Shown here one piece after another: positions 50,335-62,349 of a stretch of DNA of 64,000 nt; position 1 is the first letter of the stretch; each line of letters starts with the position of its first letter. Under the pieces are notes generated by a model. It was given only the letters and a program-made list of their open reading frames with translations, was not told the origin of the DNA and searched no databases. The DNA is from Motacilla alba alba (Eukaryota > Chordata > Aves > Passeriformes > Motacillidae). The stretch is from positions 63,053,666 through 63,117,665 of the forward strand of contig NC_052018.1 of assembly GCF_015832195.1 (NCBI RefSeq). Reading direction: 5' to 3'. The translations under genes and the position numbers were made by a program.

Positions 50335-50968
50335 AGCCCTGATATCTCCCACTCACAGTGGGACCAAAAGAGGCTACAATAAGCAGATGTGAGTACAAAA
50401 AGAAAAATAGTAGCTGTGATGGCACCATTCCTGATTAAATGCCTGATGAAGCACCAAAGGCAGTGGGCCAAACAATGCCATACATTACTAACCAACCCCC
50501 CCAGTCTTACCCATGAATCATAGCACAAGTTTTTATTTCTGGTAATTTTCAAGGTATGATAATATAGGTGGCCACTAGTTAAATACACAAGTCAAAAATG
50601 CAATCCCCACATCAAGGAGACTAGGATACATTTCATATGCCACAAAATACTAGTCAGAATTTGCTTTGGAGCTACTTAATAACCATCCCTTATTGCGTGT
50701 CACATTTTGTTACTCTGCACCAAAAGAATTAATGATACTCTGATTAAGAAAGATAGGAAAATAAGTTGCTATTATGAGATCGAAAGGATCCTCAGTTTTT
50801 CAATTTTTTTTTAACGACTGTCTGTTTATTTCTTTTCCAAATGCCAAGACAAAATCTCAGGAAAATTATAAATCCTAAACCACTATCTCTTACAGAAATG
50901 CAGCCAACTTCCCAAATTCACAGTTTTTTAGTTTACAGCTTTGAGTGGGTTTCTGGAGGCCAATTGTT
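50335..50968. other. Unique non-coding DNA
   Basis: No gene or repeat recognised apart from short T runs near 50800-50812. Confidence 0.6.
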
Positions 50969-51001
50969 GGGAAGGGGTGGTGGGAAGGGGGAGAGAGGGG
51001 G
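50969..51001 (+). promoter_or_regulatory. Canonical G-quadruplex motif
   Basis: Five G-tracts of 3-5 Gs separated by loops of 2-5 nt (GGG-AA-GGGG-TGGT-GGG-AA-GGGGG-AGAGA-GGGGG) satisfy the standard G3+N1-7 pattern. A purine-rich, A-dominated stretch continues to about 51050. It is a possible structural or regulatory element; nothing ties it to a gene. Confidence 0.8.
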
Positions 51002-51050
51002 AAAAAAAAGTGGAGGTGGAAAATAAAAATGGAAAGAAAAATAAAAAGAA

Positions 51051-52670
51051 GAGATATATAAACTTCAAAAACCCCTCTAGTACAGGGTGCTGCAGTAGTA
51101 TGGCACAGAAAGACTAATGGGGACAGCTGAACCAGTGCATGAGAGTGTTCTGAAATTAAAAACAATGTGTATTTTGTTTAACACATTCTGTGTTATTTAA
51201 AGAAAAGTAAGAAGAAGAATTCCAGCTGGGATGGAACCTACAGAGCCCCTTGAGCAATTTGAATAATTATAGACTTGGATAAATTGCAGTTAAACCATTT
51301 GTTTCAAATGTGCTACAACCAATAACTAAAACAGCAACAGCTTTTCAGTGTAAGAGATCTGTTGCTGGCTTCAGATAAAGTAAAGTGAGCTGCAGATAGT
51401 TACTGGCCAGCCACACTCTATGTAATGAAAAAAACTTTTCTTCCACAAAGCCTGTGATTTCCGAACTTCAGATACCAGCAAAAATAGCTGTATGCATTTG
51501 CTTGCCATATGTACTCAGAAAACACTAAAGGTATTTTTCTGGAATAACAAAGGCAGATTTGGGGTTTCTCTGTTACATTCCATAATTTCCAGAATAAGAG
51601 TTTCTCAGTAATAAACTAATCCTCATTCTTAACAGACCATAAAAACAGGGGCAGAAAGAAATTTTATTTTCATGTTACAATGGCCAGAGCATGCTTCATA
51701 CTCTTATTTGAAAATTTGCCTCCCACCCTGTTCTTACTGAATTTGCACCAGTTGGTCATGGCAGGTACCAGCTACCACGCCAGTGTTAGAGCCTTACCCT
51801 AATTCCCAGACGTAAGCAGAGGTATAAGGGGCAGATTCATGTTGAGAGTACCACAGGAATTGCTGTGAAACTTGTTTTATCATTCTTATACAGATATTAC
51901 AGAAGTCCTGTAAAAAGCCATGGTTTTGCACTGAGCTCAGTGCCATGAGACTTCTCTGTCCAGCTGGGTCCTGCAGGACTCAATGCAGCTCAGTTTTACC
52001 ACAGGGTCTGCCAAATATGCCCCTCAAGGAAGGATGGGGAAAGAAGACATGAGGAGTTGATGCACCTGAGGACAGGAAAGAGGCTTGCATTTGCCAAATG
52101 CGCTAAGAACACCAAATCACTCAAATCCATCGAGTTTAAGGAGCCTGGGGCAAAAGAGTGGAACTTCAGTCAAGCTTGGACACCATGTAATGGCTCCATG
52201 TGGTACAAACACAGGCATGTTGTAGGAATCACATTGCCACAGTTGCAAGATGAGCCACAAATGTTCTTCCAACAGCAGTCCCACTTACCACTCACAAGGA
52301 CAGCCATTTATTTTCTTTCTGCAACTCCCCTGCATACACAAACTTAAATATGCACACAGCTAAAGCACCTCACCAGCATGTTCAGCCTTTTCTCCCTGCA
52401 CATGGAGTTGATTCAGTGTTTGCCTGTGGCTGCCAGGATCATCACTGAAGTTTGGCTGCCCTCCCTGAAGTCCTGCTGCTTTGGATGCCTCCACCATAGC
52501 ATTTAAGACAGTTGGGGCAAGTGAACAGATGCTTCTGCAAGGTCCTTTTATCCAGTGAAATGGAAGTGCTGCACTAGGAAATAGGTACCTGTGAGAGCAC
52601 ACTGAAATGGGTATGAAGGTAAATGCAATTGTTTTGCATTTCACAGGGAAGTTTCTTCTTCTTAGGGAAT
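51051..52670. other. Unique non-coding DNA
   Basis: No gene recognised. Frames near 52.06-52.64 kb lack domains. No repeat identified. Confidence 0.6.
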
Positions 52671-52676
52671 TAAAAA

Positions 52677-52751
52677 AAAAATTAGTTAAAAATTTTAAAA
52701 AAAAGAGTAATAAAATTAGTTAAAAATTTAAAAAAAAAAAAAAAGAGTAAT
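52677..52751 (+). repeat. A-rich tandem duplication
   Basis: Two adjacent copies of a unit of about 35-39 bp: AAAATTAGTTAAAAATTT, an A run, then GAGTAAT. Copy 1 spans 52677-52711 and copy 2 spans 52712-52751. They differ mainly in A-run length. It looks like a recent slippage or duplication event in an A-rich region. Confidence 0.9.
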
Positions 52752-55711
52752 AAAATTTAGCAACTGGGAAGCATGATGGAGGATCTAGTCCAACAGAAGT
52801 AGAGTGTGCCAGTGCAGGAAAAATTTAAACTCGGCGCATACGCTGATGGCTTCTATTTTCACCTCAAATTGGGTATTTTTTTAACCAACTCAGTGAAGAA
52901 ATCTGATGTGTTTCCAACAGTGATTAGAACAGCAAAATCAACCACGTGGACTTCTTGCTTGTGAAAGGTGGGTGCTGGAGAAGTCTTGTGAGACTACAGA
53001 AAAGCAGCATAGCCCCAGTTCTGGGGCTCAGGAGAAGGAGTCTGACCAATCATCCTGACATTCCTGAGCATTCCTATTAGGTGCACCAGACAGGATGAAG
53101 CAAAATAATACTGACAAAAATAATGTACCACAGGGCCCTCAGAAATCTCTTTGGGAAGGGAGAAAAAAGTAACAACTGAGACACCACTGATTATGAACTC
53201 AATCTTGGGCATCAAAGCAATGCACATTTCTCAGCACAAAATGGACAGTAGAGGCAGAAAAGGAAATAGAAATTAGAGTTTGTGAAATAAGAAAAAGATG
53301 GACCACTATCACATTTCTGTGTAAGTGAAATTGTGTTCTCTAAAAGGAGTATCATCATAGTGATGAATGAGATATTAAGACAGAGATTTGATAGTTTTCC
53401 AATGTTTTGTCCAATACACTTTTAATTATTGACTTACTTTTACTTTTGTGAGCCTGTCCTTCTCTATCATTATAGATCATTTCTACTCATACCCAGTCAG
53501 TATTGTCTACTGCTTACTTTCATCCTGATTTTTCCAGTAACAAGTCTCTAAAAACCCCTGAATAATATGTCTGTCCTTGCTGTTCATAGTTAGTGTTTAT
53601 TCATCATGATTTGATATTTGATTGGACAAGCTAGATAAATTTGATTCTTTTAATCTTTTGCCCTAAACCAAATCTTCTTGTCTTTTCATGATGTTCCACC
53701 TTTGATTTATCTGCATTTTCACTGATGTTATGAGGTTTTCAGAAAACAGTGCATGATTCCATGGCCCTTTTCCATGCCAAAAGTTTAAAAAAAGATCTAA
53801 ATAAAGCTTAACACCACCAAAGAACACTGCTTTTCAACAGTGCACTACTTCTCCTCCAGAAGTCAAAATTTCAACTGTTTCATGTTTCCATCATATAAAA
53901 AATATTTCAATCCAATCTAATAATTTATGAGACTTATGAGCTTCATGCATTGCCCTGACTTGTTTCCCAACTGTTTGATTTAATACCTTCTCTCCTGATA
54001 CTACCAACCCTCCTGCAGTTATAAGGACAGCTTAGTAATTAGGGGTAAATCTTCACAAAATCACCACAGTCTTGCTAGAAACTGAGCCACCTCCTCACTG
54101 AGCACACTGAGTTTTTGGGCAGAGCATTAAGTAGGACTCTCTAGTTTTCAGTAAATGGAGGGAGACTGGAGCAGAATCTCCTGCTTCCTCCAGCAGACAG
54201 CTGTGACTCTTTTTTGAAAATCTTTCTCTGCATCATCTACCTAGAAATAATTCTCGAACACCTGCTTGGCTTTAAATATGTGAATAGAGTAGTGACTTTG
54301 ATGGGAAAACCCAGATGCTTATATTTGAGTATGCTTTAAAGTGGTTTGCTAAATTAAAGCCTAAGGACAAAGGAAACAGTTTAGAAAGTGCATCAGCAAT
54401 AGAAAGTCATTGCCTATAACCTGAAATGAACTCAAAACTTTTTAACTTGGCTATTTATTTACTTTAATATTCACACATAACTGTAATTCCTGCAGTGAGA
54501 ATTACTGCAATGATGTGATATGCAAGAACAGTCTCATGATATTTTCTGCATATATAAAAGTGGAAATCTCACAGGGGAATTTGATCTTGAAAGATTTTTA
54601 CTCTGATTTCTAAAACAAATGCATTGTTGTGATTTTGGATTAGCTACAAAAGATTTTGATACCTTCTTCTGAGGTTTCACCAACCAGTGCTAATGCAATG
54701 ATCACAGTTTCATTTTTAAGCATTTACTCAAAAAGAAAAAGAAGACTTTCCTTGGGGGGAGAGGGAACAAATCCACTGATTCACCAGGATCGATTCGTTT
54801 GCATCAAAAAACCAAATATTTTTTATGTTGCCCTTAATTTCTCAGCCACCACTGCCGTTTCCCTAACCACTCCCCATCAGTTTCACACTGAGGATGTGTT
54901 ATGAGACTGAGTGGGGACATGTAAATCATGCACACATCCCTGGAAAAATGCTTGGCAAATCTGGCTTTTCAGTTTTGCATTTACTTGCCAAAAAATATTC
55001 CCTCATCCCCCAAGCCCTCCCTCTGCCATGTCTAATTTAATTTCAAAAGTCAGAAGCTTAACAGGGACATAAGCTTCCTAAACATGCTGTCATCTAACAA
55101 GGAATGTGAATTCAAAGCTTATAATTACGATTTTCTTTAGGTGCAGAAAAGACAGTGCAATCTTGTAGATATTCTTGTCCACAAGTGCTAATACAATGAG
55201 AGGGCTCACATGGCTGGTGGAGACTTTTTCCCCCTCCTTGCTCCTAAAAAAAATCAAAACACCAGATATAAGAGGTCTTTTTGTCAATTCTGCCTTGCTA
55301 ACAAGACATGAGGCTTTTGTTGCTGATGCCAGAGGTTCTGAGTTGTATAAATATTCTGCATTTCACTGCAACAAGAAGCTGAATGACTCTGTAGAGAGCT
55401 CAGGGCAAATGAGACTTACTGACCTGCTATTTCTATAACTCTGTTATTTTATCACTTCAAAGGGACTTGCACACACTGAATTTTCAGTTTTTAAGTAAAA
55501 CTAAGTCACTCATTTTCAAAGACATCCCCTCTGCACCTTCCTTTTCTTCAAGTCCCTAGGACCTTAAGGACACGTATTTTATGAGCATGAATACATCTGT
55601 GTATGTTTGGGAGTGAAAAAGGGAAATCGTAGAGATATCATTCATTTTAATCACTAATTTTGAAACAGCTGCTGAGCCTGGGCTCTCTCATTCAAGCACA
55701 ATCATTTTGTG
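52752..55711. other. Unique AT-rich non-coding DNA
   Basis: No gene or mobile element recognised. Small frames near 53.0, 54.7 and 55.2 kb have no known domain. Confidence 0.6.
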
Positions 55712-55736
55712 CCTTTTTTTTTTTTTCTTTTTTTTT
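55712..55736 (+). repeat. Oligo-T tract
   Basis: A pyrimidine run of 25 bases, nearly all T with one internal C. Simple low-complexity sequence about 150 bp upstream of the CpG-rich stretch. Confidence 0.85.
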
Positions 55737-55883
55737 ATCTCCTGCGAGGAATTCTTGTTTAAAGTGAGACTTAAGTATTTGCCAATAACCCACAGTAAAT
55801 ACTTTTTTGTCTTTTTGTAGTCCTGTGAAGACTGGCCTTCTTTCCTCTTCAGTAATCACTGTCTAAAAAAAGAAAACCTCCAG

Positions 55884-56282
55884 GCGCACTTCACTTTTGT
55901 CCCTTCCCCCTGGCAGGATGCCCAGCCTCAGTATGATGCTTTTAAACCCTTCCCCCCACAGACACAAGGTTTCCAGCACGTTATTATCCGGCACGGGGGG
56001 GAGGGAGGGAGGCTGTGGACATGATACCATTCAGGCAGAGATGCGCCGAGATAGAGCCGCTCAGAGCAGCGAGCCCTTTGCATCCTGTATCCTTACACGC
56101 ACACGGGAGGAACCTTCCGGTGTAACGCATTTTGGAGCTCTCTTGGTTCAGAAGGCTCTGCCACAAGGAAAACATGATGAATGTACAACGAGTTCGGATT
56201 GCCAGGCAGCCTAAAGTGCGTGTGTATGTGTCGTGTGCGCATGCAAGCGTGCTGGTTGAATGAAAATTCAGCAATAGTTTCG
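55884..56282. promoter_or_regulatory. CpG-rich stretch, candidate promoter
   Basis: I count 19 CpGs in 399 bp, far above the background of the window, with roughly balanced GC content. It contains a G-quadruplex-capable run (G7-A-G3-A-G3-A, 55995-56010) and alternating TG/CG steps at its end (56218-56260). By length and density it approaches, but may not meet, usual CpG-island thresholds. This is the most promoter-like part of the window, possibly for a non-coding transcript or alternative first exon. No TATA box or clear first-exon donor is evident on either strand, and open frames on both strands across it lack domains. Confidence 0.4.
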
Positions 56283-57104
56283 CCAGTCTGAGAGAAACAG
56301 CCAAAAAAACAATGAAGAGCCTTTCTATTGCTGTGCAATGGTTCTCCAATAATCACTCTAGATGTGATGCAACACTCTTCACACAAGAAAGCTCCTGGGA
56401 ATTGTGATAGTGCAGGACAATTCAGGATTAGATCCTGGATAAACACTGATATCATCATCTTAAAAAGCACTGCAGGCAGGTGACCAGCAGATGAAGGCTG
56501 CATTATTCAAGGCATTTGAATGGAAAAATTAAACTCGGATTTACTGCAAAGAATCCTTTCAGTGCTGTAGCTTTACCAGTCATCCAGAGAATCAATATGT
56601 TTTTCTGTATCACTTTTACTGCTGCAGTAAGGCAAAGATCTTTTGTGATAAACTCTGGTTTATTTTTTTCATTCTTATTCCCAAGCGAGCAGTCCACCCA
56701 GGTCATTCGAAGCTAAGTGTCTTGCTTGCTTCCTTGCAGTTCTAGTTTTCTGGGTATTAGCTCAAAGAAATTGCCCAGAAAAGCTAAAAAAGACTGTTCT
56801 CCTTGAGCTGATGGTAATACCATAAAACATTTGAGTCTGATATCTTTATTTTAACTTGCTCATAGCACAGTTTCAATAGAGAAGAAAATAGAGACAAGTG
56901 TATCTAACTAGAATTAAGATAATCTGTGAAATGTCACTAGATGAGAAGATACCGTGCTACTGTTTACCCAGGGAAATGCTGTGGCTGTGGTCAATGACAC
57001 CTAATGTCAGCTTAAGCTGTCCCTCCTCCCTGCTCCCAGCTGCTTGTTCCTGTTTCCATCACCACAACCATTTTCAGGGTTCCATCAAATCAGGAAAATG
57101 ATTC
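56283..57104. other. Unique non-coding DNA
   Basis: No gene recognised downstream of the CpG-rich stretch. Confidence 0.6.
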
Positions 57105-57168
57105 AATTAAAAAAAAAATAAAAAAAAAATTAAAAAATAAAAACAAAAAACACCACAAAAACACATAA
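57105..57168 (+). repeat. A-rich low-complexity tract
   Basis: About 64 bp of A runs broken by single T and C bases. It could be a degenerate poly-A tail of an old retrocopy, but the upstream sequence is not recognisable as an mRNA. Confidence 0.85.
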
Positions 57169-58546
57169 ACCAGAAACCTAACAATAAAACAACAGAGAAC
57201 AGAGAGACTGAGGTCAGAACTGCCACTACTTATTTACTTATTTTATATCACCAAATCATGGTCTCATGCTACATTTTCAGATTTTTTGATGCTGTGTTAA
57301 ATACTTTCATGCTACACAATGTGCTTCCTTCCACAAACAACTACAACCCTTCATTTTTATGCCACCTTAATTTTTTTGTACCATAAGCTGCATCTGAGAC
57401 AAGATCTTTATTAAAAGGTTTTTTGTTTTGTTTTTCCTGGAAAGAAGGCAAGGGGTTTTTTTTAAGTAGATGATTTGGGAGGCCTGGTTGAGTGCAGCTA
57501 CACCAGTGCAAAGAGTATCTGCTAACAGTGGCAAAGGAAAGCAAGCAGGACACTGGGGACTGGGTGGGAGGAAGAGCTGTCACTGGTGGAAGCTTCTTGA
57601 GCAGCTTTAGGCCCAATGTGTGCTTTTGCACACACAAATTCAGCTGCAGGCGCTGTGCTCACCCTGAAGTTCAACACTACCATGTGACTGCTCAGGCAAG
57701 ATAAACCCTAACAAAGACCCTTCACACAGGCAAATCTACTGCTGAATTCAATTCCCATCTATATTAAGACAAGATCAATAGCAAAACTAGGGCTTGAACT
57801 TCAGCAGAGCTGGGATACAGATGGATACCATTAAATAAAGGATGTGGATGGTGCTTCCCAAACCATCCACCACAGCCTTGGGCTGAGCCAGTTCACAAAC
57901 CAGGTAAAAACCTGACCACACCTTTTGCATTTGGAGGCACCTGTATTCAAATGATTAGCTTGTGTGAAGTGAGGATAGAAAGCTAAATGTTGACACTGCA
58001 CTCAGTCAATCAAATCTTTCTGCTAAATAAAAAGGATGCCTTGAGCGAGACCCAGCCGACCCAGATTTCAAGACTGTGTAAATACTCTAATCCTGTTTAT
58101 CTGCTATCTCTCTCAGGGAAAAGCAAATCCTCAGTGGATTCTCAAAGCCCTCTCCTGTATGTTAGCTATGTTCAGCCACTGAAGGAATAGATACGGAGTC
58201 AATTCTGTGGCTCAACCAACAGCTTGAGTTCCAAATATCAAGCCCTCGCAGCAAGCTGCTTGCAAAAAGGGTATGAGAGGAGACTGTGCTAGATAATTTT
58301 AATAATGAATGCATTTGGAGGACCAAAATAACTAAACAGGAGAGCCTGCTCTCACACAGAGAGCAGGGCATAAAGCAAATAACCAAGTTCTCTGTACTAG
58401 TAATCAAAGACCATCTCAAAAAACATTTAACGTTAGTTGGGGAAATCCCATTCTCTCTAAAGCGGATGTAAAACAAAAATTACAATTACAGGGACTCAGA
58501 TGTCCACAAGCAGAATACATGGCCCTAACTGTAAATCTACTACTAC
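57169..58546. other. Unique non-coding DNA
   Basis: No gene recognised. A short perfect hairpin, CAGGT-AAAA-ACCTG, occurs near 57902-57915 and resembles the hairpin core at 10.26 kb, probably by chance. Confidence 0.55.
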
Positions 58547-58564
58547 TTATTTATTTATTTATTT
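58547..58564 (+). repeat. (TTTA)n microsatellite
   Basis: About four and a half perfect units of TTTA. Confidence 0.85.
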
Positions 58565-59434
58565 GAACATGAAGTATTTCATTGTAATTAGTAGTGCTAT
58601 TGCAGATCCTAAGAAACTGTGGAGCAGCATTTACTTCAGAGAGAAAGGAAAGGCTGTGAAAATAAGACCAGCAACAAAAAGACCTATATATTATTAAAAT
58701 GCAAAAGGCTGAATCTTTTTGTAAGAAAATTGCATTTAGAATGTGAAATAAAGGTTGCCTCTCATCTGCAGTAAAATGTTCCTCCTGCAGCATGCCTGTC
58801 ATGGAGTATCTGCTCCCCTCCAGTGAGAAGCAGGGTGGGCTTACTGCCCTTCAGGCAAGGAAGGAAGGGAGACAGGAGGCCCAAAAATCCAGGCTAGCTC
58901 CTTTCAGTACAAAATCCTGAATATTGTCCCACTCCCTCTCTTCCACAACAGACAGTGCTTGTAGTTACTCCAGTAAAATGCAGATGTCAACTATCCCTAT
59001 TTTTTTTTTTTTCCCTTTTAGGGCTCTCAAAAGGTCCAGCAAAGCAGTGTAACACTACCCTGGTTTAGATTGTGCAAAGTATGTTTACCAAGGGTGAAAG
59101 GAATTTAGTACATACTCTCTCCCCCAGGATCTGCAGGACTTGAGAAGGACTGAACCAGGCAAGGAAAGAACTGGAGAGTTTAGAAAAAGAGCTACAAAGC
59201 AGGCAATTTTGATTAACACGCATCCTTTTATTTTATTCTTTAATGCCTGGAAAAAAGCATATAAGACCCAACAAAAGCACATTTTTTATTTAAATTAGTT
59301 CCCTGGATAGATTGCCTTTGCTGTTTTAAAAATATTTGATTTTCATAAAATTCTACGCGAACACACAATAAGGTACAAGCAAGGAAAATATTTCTTTTTA
59401 ACTGGTAGTATGGGGAGCAGTGCTTGGTTTTTAG
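58565..59434. other. Unique non-coding DNA
   Basis: No gene recognised. A T run lies near 58999-59012. Confidence 0.6.
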
Positions 59435-59462
59435 TTTTTGTTTTGTTTTGTTTTGTTTTTTT
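59435..59462 (+). repeat. (TTTTG)n microsatellite
   Basis: Four G-punctuated T4-5 units followed by seven Ts. Simple repeat. Confidence 0.85.
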
Positions 59463-59704
59463 ACCCCAGACATTTTAAGCTACTTGATAAATGCCACAGA
59501 CACAAAGAGCAGTATTAGTGCAACTGAAAGGTGCCACAAAGTGCATCAGGGGTGCCAAGAAATAACCAGGGGCAAGAGAGAGGGAATATGATTCACAATC
59601 TCCATAGACCAGATGAATCTCCCTTCCAAAGTGCTTGTCTCCATAAATTATAGATAGAGCTTGGCCAATCAGCCAATCTTAGACACCTGACTCATTTTGT
59701 CTAG

Positions 59705-59726
59705 CATCTGGAAGCAGTAGTGGAAG
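59705..59726 (+). other. Exon-like 22-nt segment, unproven
   Basis: An acceptor with CTGAC branch-like word and short pyrimidine tract ends TCTAG at 59704; a full-consensus donor, AAG|GTAAGT, follows at 59727. The 22-nt length would shift frame. Probably a cryptic or decoy site pair, if used at all. Confidence 0.12.
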
Positions 59727-59732
59727 GTAAGT

Positions 59733-60550
59733 GATAGTTTTGCAGGGCATTTCAAAATGTGACACATCTAAGGAGCACAGCAGTTCAGATACAGGCATTC
59801 TGCATGGTGAGAGGACTTGATCTCATGAGGCACCTCTTCCAAGAAGTCAGGGAAATGTGTATTGAGAAAATGCTCTGCATCTTTGCAAAATCAAATTCAA
59901 ATCCAACTCAATTATTCTAGGGAAAAATATCTGAATTTACAGCCACACCAGCATTGCTCTTCCTTAATAAAAACATCACAAATGCAAACTGAAACTTTTC
60001 TGCATGGTGGGGGTTAATTCCTGATAGACTGGAATACTGTGTTCTGCGCTTTGTAAATTTGACCACACATTTAAGCACAATTGTGATTGATTCATCAGAT
60101 ATTTCTGCTGCAGCTGAAAAAGAATTTGTTATATGGACAGACACTATCACTTTGTATTTGACCATACTGGTGGCAGGGTGCTGAGACTTGAACTGTGTTT
60201 GCCTGCACGTGGTCATATTCTTCAACCAGTGGGCCTGTTTGCTAGAATGCAATTCAGACTAAAAGTTCTTCTGTGAAGAGAGATAGACTGTTCCATCTGC
60301 CTTATTTTAGATGTCTAAAACTGAGATGAATCACTTCCTTAAAGTGTCTGTATCTCTCCATGGAGTGTACAGAGTGTCTTGGACAACAGTTACGTACATA
60401 AGTGAGATGGAAAAAAACCCCTTCCTCTATGACTGCTTTTTCCTATTGTGGCAAACTACTGTGAACACTCCATCTAAATATTTGCATTTATGCAATAACT
60501 ACAAATTGATATAAGTCATATTACAAACCCCTCACAGTTCCCCCAAGTGA
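59733..60550. other. Unique non-coding DNA
   Basis: No gene recognised; the 111-codon minus frame at 59917-60252 has no domain I know. Confidence 0.6.
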
Positions 60551-60583
60551 ATCATCACCATCATCATCATCATCACCATCACA
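60551..60583 (+). repeat. (ATC)n trinucleotide repeat
   Basis: About 11 units of ATC/ACC-type triplets, mostly ATC with three ACC variants. Simple repeat; no coding context. Confidence 0.9.
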
Positions 60584-61349
60584 AGATTAACTTATGCAAG
60601 TCTCCTGGAAATTTGTGCTTCAGCCAAGCAAGACCTTTGTCATATTCTCACCAGATTTCTTTCTTCAGGTGCACATTTACCTGCCATAGTTGATGAGTGT
60701 CATATATTTAACTAAGGAGGAATAAGTAATGCATAAAAAGCCTTTTTGTGAATTCTCATGCCACATTCTCAACAGATTTACATAAAGTCACATTCACCCT
60801 GTCCTTCTTTCTTCAGTTTCAATGTAACCTGCATGAAATACTCATGGGAAACAGAATTGGAGGTTATACATTGAAAATCTCTCCGATCTTAATTTTGCTG
60901 CCTGCTGCAGTTATAGGAATAACATTGTTGTGAGTTCTCTCCATCCAAACTAGAAAATTGAAACAATACCACATATATAAGGAAGTACAGTTGACACATC
61001 CAAATGAAACACAACACAATTCATAGACCTCAAAATATGGTTAAATTATTATAATCTTAAAATATTATTATATTAAAATATAGTTTGAGTTGTTTGAGGC
61101 CAGCAGACCCATAAATTTCAAAGAGTACTTAGCGCAGCAGAACAATAATTTTAGTTGGGATCCTAACAATGTCTCACTATCCACAAAATACAAACAACAG
61201 TGATAGCCAGGAGGGTGACAAATATTGCTGTCAGGTATTTTGTTAATGAAAACCAAAGGATACTACCCATGCAAATTATTTTCTCAGTGGTATGTATAGA
61301 GTAACACTTTGAGGACTTCCAAAGATCCCTCATTTTTTGAAAATAAAAG
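60584..61349. other. Unique AT-rich non-coding DNA
   Basis: No gene recognised. A TATTATATTA-rich patch lies near 61050-61082. Confidence 0.6.
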
Positions 61350-61373
61350 TAATTTGTTTCCTTTCAGGTGAGT
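61350..61373 (+). promoter_or_regulatory. Candidate recursive splice site
   Basis: A pyrimidine-rich tract (61350-61364) leads into CAG (61365-61367), directly followed by GTGAGT (61368-61373). This fused 3'/5' splice site, Y-tract-CAG|GTRAGT, is the defining motif of recursive (ratchet) splice points described in very long introns of Drosophila and vertebrate neuronal genes. The donor half is repeated at once by an overlapping GAGTGAGTG. It is consistent with the window lying within a long plus-strand intron. A chance match cannot be excluded. Confidence 0.35.
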
Positions 61374-62330
61374 GAGTGTTTTCTGACTCTTTATCTTGAC
61401 TTTTAATCTGAAAACTTTTTCCCCCAGCTGTCACAGCCTAAATACAACAAACAAAAAGACTGAACCAGGGGAGGTTGGCACCTCAGTAATAACCATGTGC
61501 AGCCTTTTGTCCTGCTAATAATAGTTAAACATGCAAAACCTGTCAGAAAGACCTAAAGATCTCTTCTCTGACACACTCTGAGGTCTTGGAGGTTTGTACT
61601 CTATCTGTTTCAGCATGACATGCATTGTCTTTTTGGCACAGTGATTGTCTTTACCTCATTCTCTGCCTCAGGAAAAGATACCATTTACGGTGCCACCTTT
61701 GTGATTCTTTAGGTTTCAGATAGTCTATTTTATGCTGGCTCTCCATATGTTGAGAAATTTGGACTCCACTGCCATGTGGAACCTTCGTGGCAATTCATCC
61801 TCTGTCAGAAAGGATTTTTGTTTTCCCTTCCCCTTTCATAGTAAATAAGCTTTATAGAAAAACATGAGAGTAAGACATGAGGCAGGCAAAAGCAGCACAA
61901 CCCCTATTGCTGTAACCCGTTACTGTTCTTTTCTCCTCTCCCTGTCTCCAGAGTTCCCCGCCTTAGTTTTTCTCCATCATTGCGCTAGATTTATTGCTTC
62001 AGTAAATTTCTGCAAAAGGAGAAAAAGAAGGCACTCAAAGACCCTAGGGACTACCAGCATGGATCCCCTGACCGCTCAGTTCTGTGTAGCAACAAAAGCA
62101 TTCCAGAGGCTTCCGTTTTTTCACTAATGCTAAAGCAGAACAACTGGAATGAGCAATGAAGGGGGTGGGGTCAGATGGGAAGGAAGAGGATGCCTATTTG
62201 GAAGATCAAGATGGAAGAAATGTCTGGAAAGACAAGGAAGGCAGGGCTGGGCATATTCATGGCCCCAAGGGACATGGGTAACAGGAGGAGGAGCAAAGGA
62301 GGAGTGAGCCTGCTCACTGTGAAGAATAGT
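61374..62330. other. Unique non-coding DNA
   Basis: No gene recognised. A strong acceptor-like pyrimidine tract ending CTCCAG occurs near 61950, but the following sequence has no consensus donor close by and no known protein similarity. Confidence 0.55.
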
Positions 62331-62349
62331 GTGCCCACCAGGGGCCTGG
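62331..62349 (+). promoter_or_regulatory. CTCF-like motif
   Basis: GTGCCCACCAGGGGCCTGG matches the core of the CTCF consensus (CCACCAGGGGGC) with about one core mismatch. Single CTCF-like matches are common; occupancy is unknown. Confidence 0.3.

Noticed and set aside
50106..50588. 160-codon minus frame with Gly-Ser repeats
   Set aside because: The Gly-Ser run is the GATCCT tandem repeat; the rest has no known domain or splice support.
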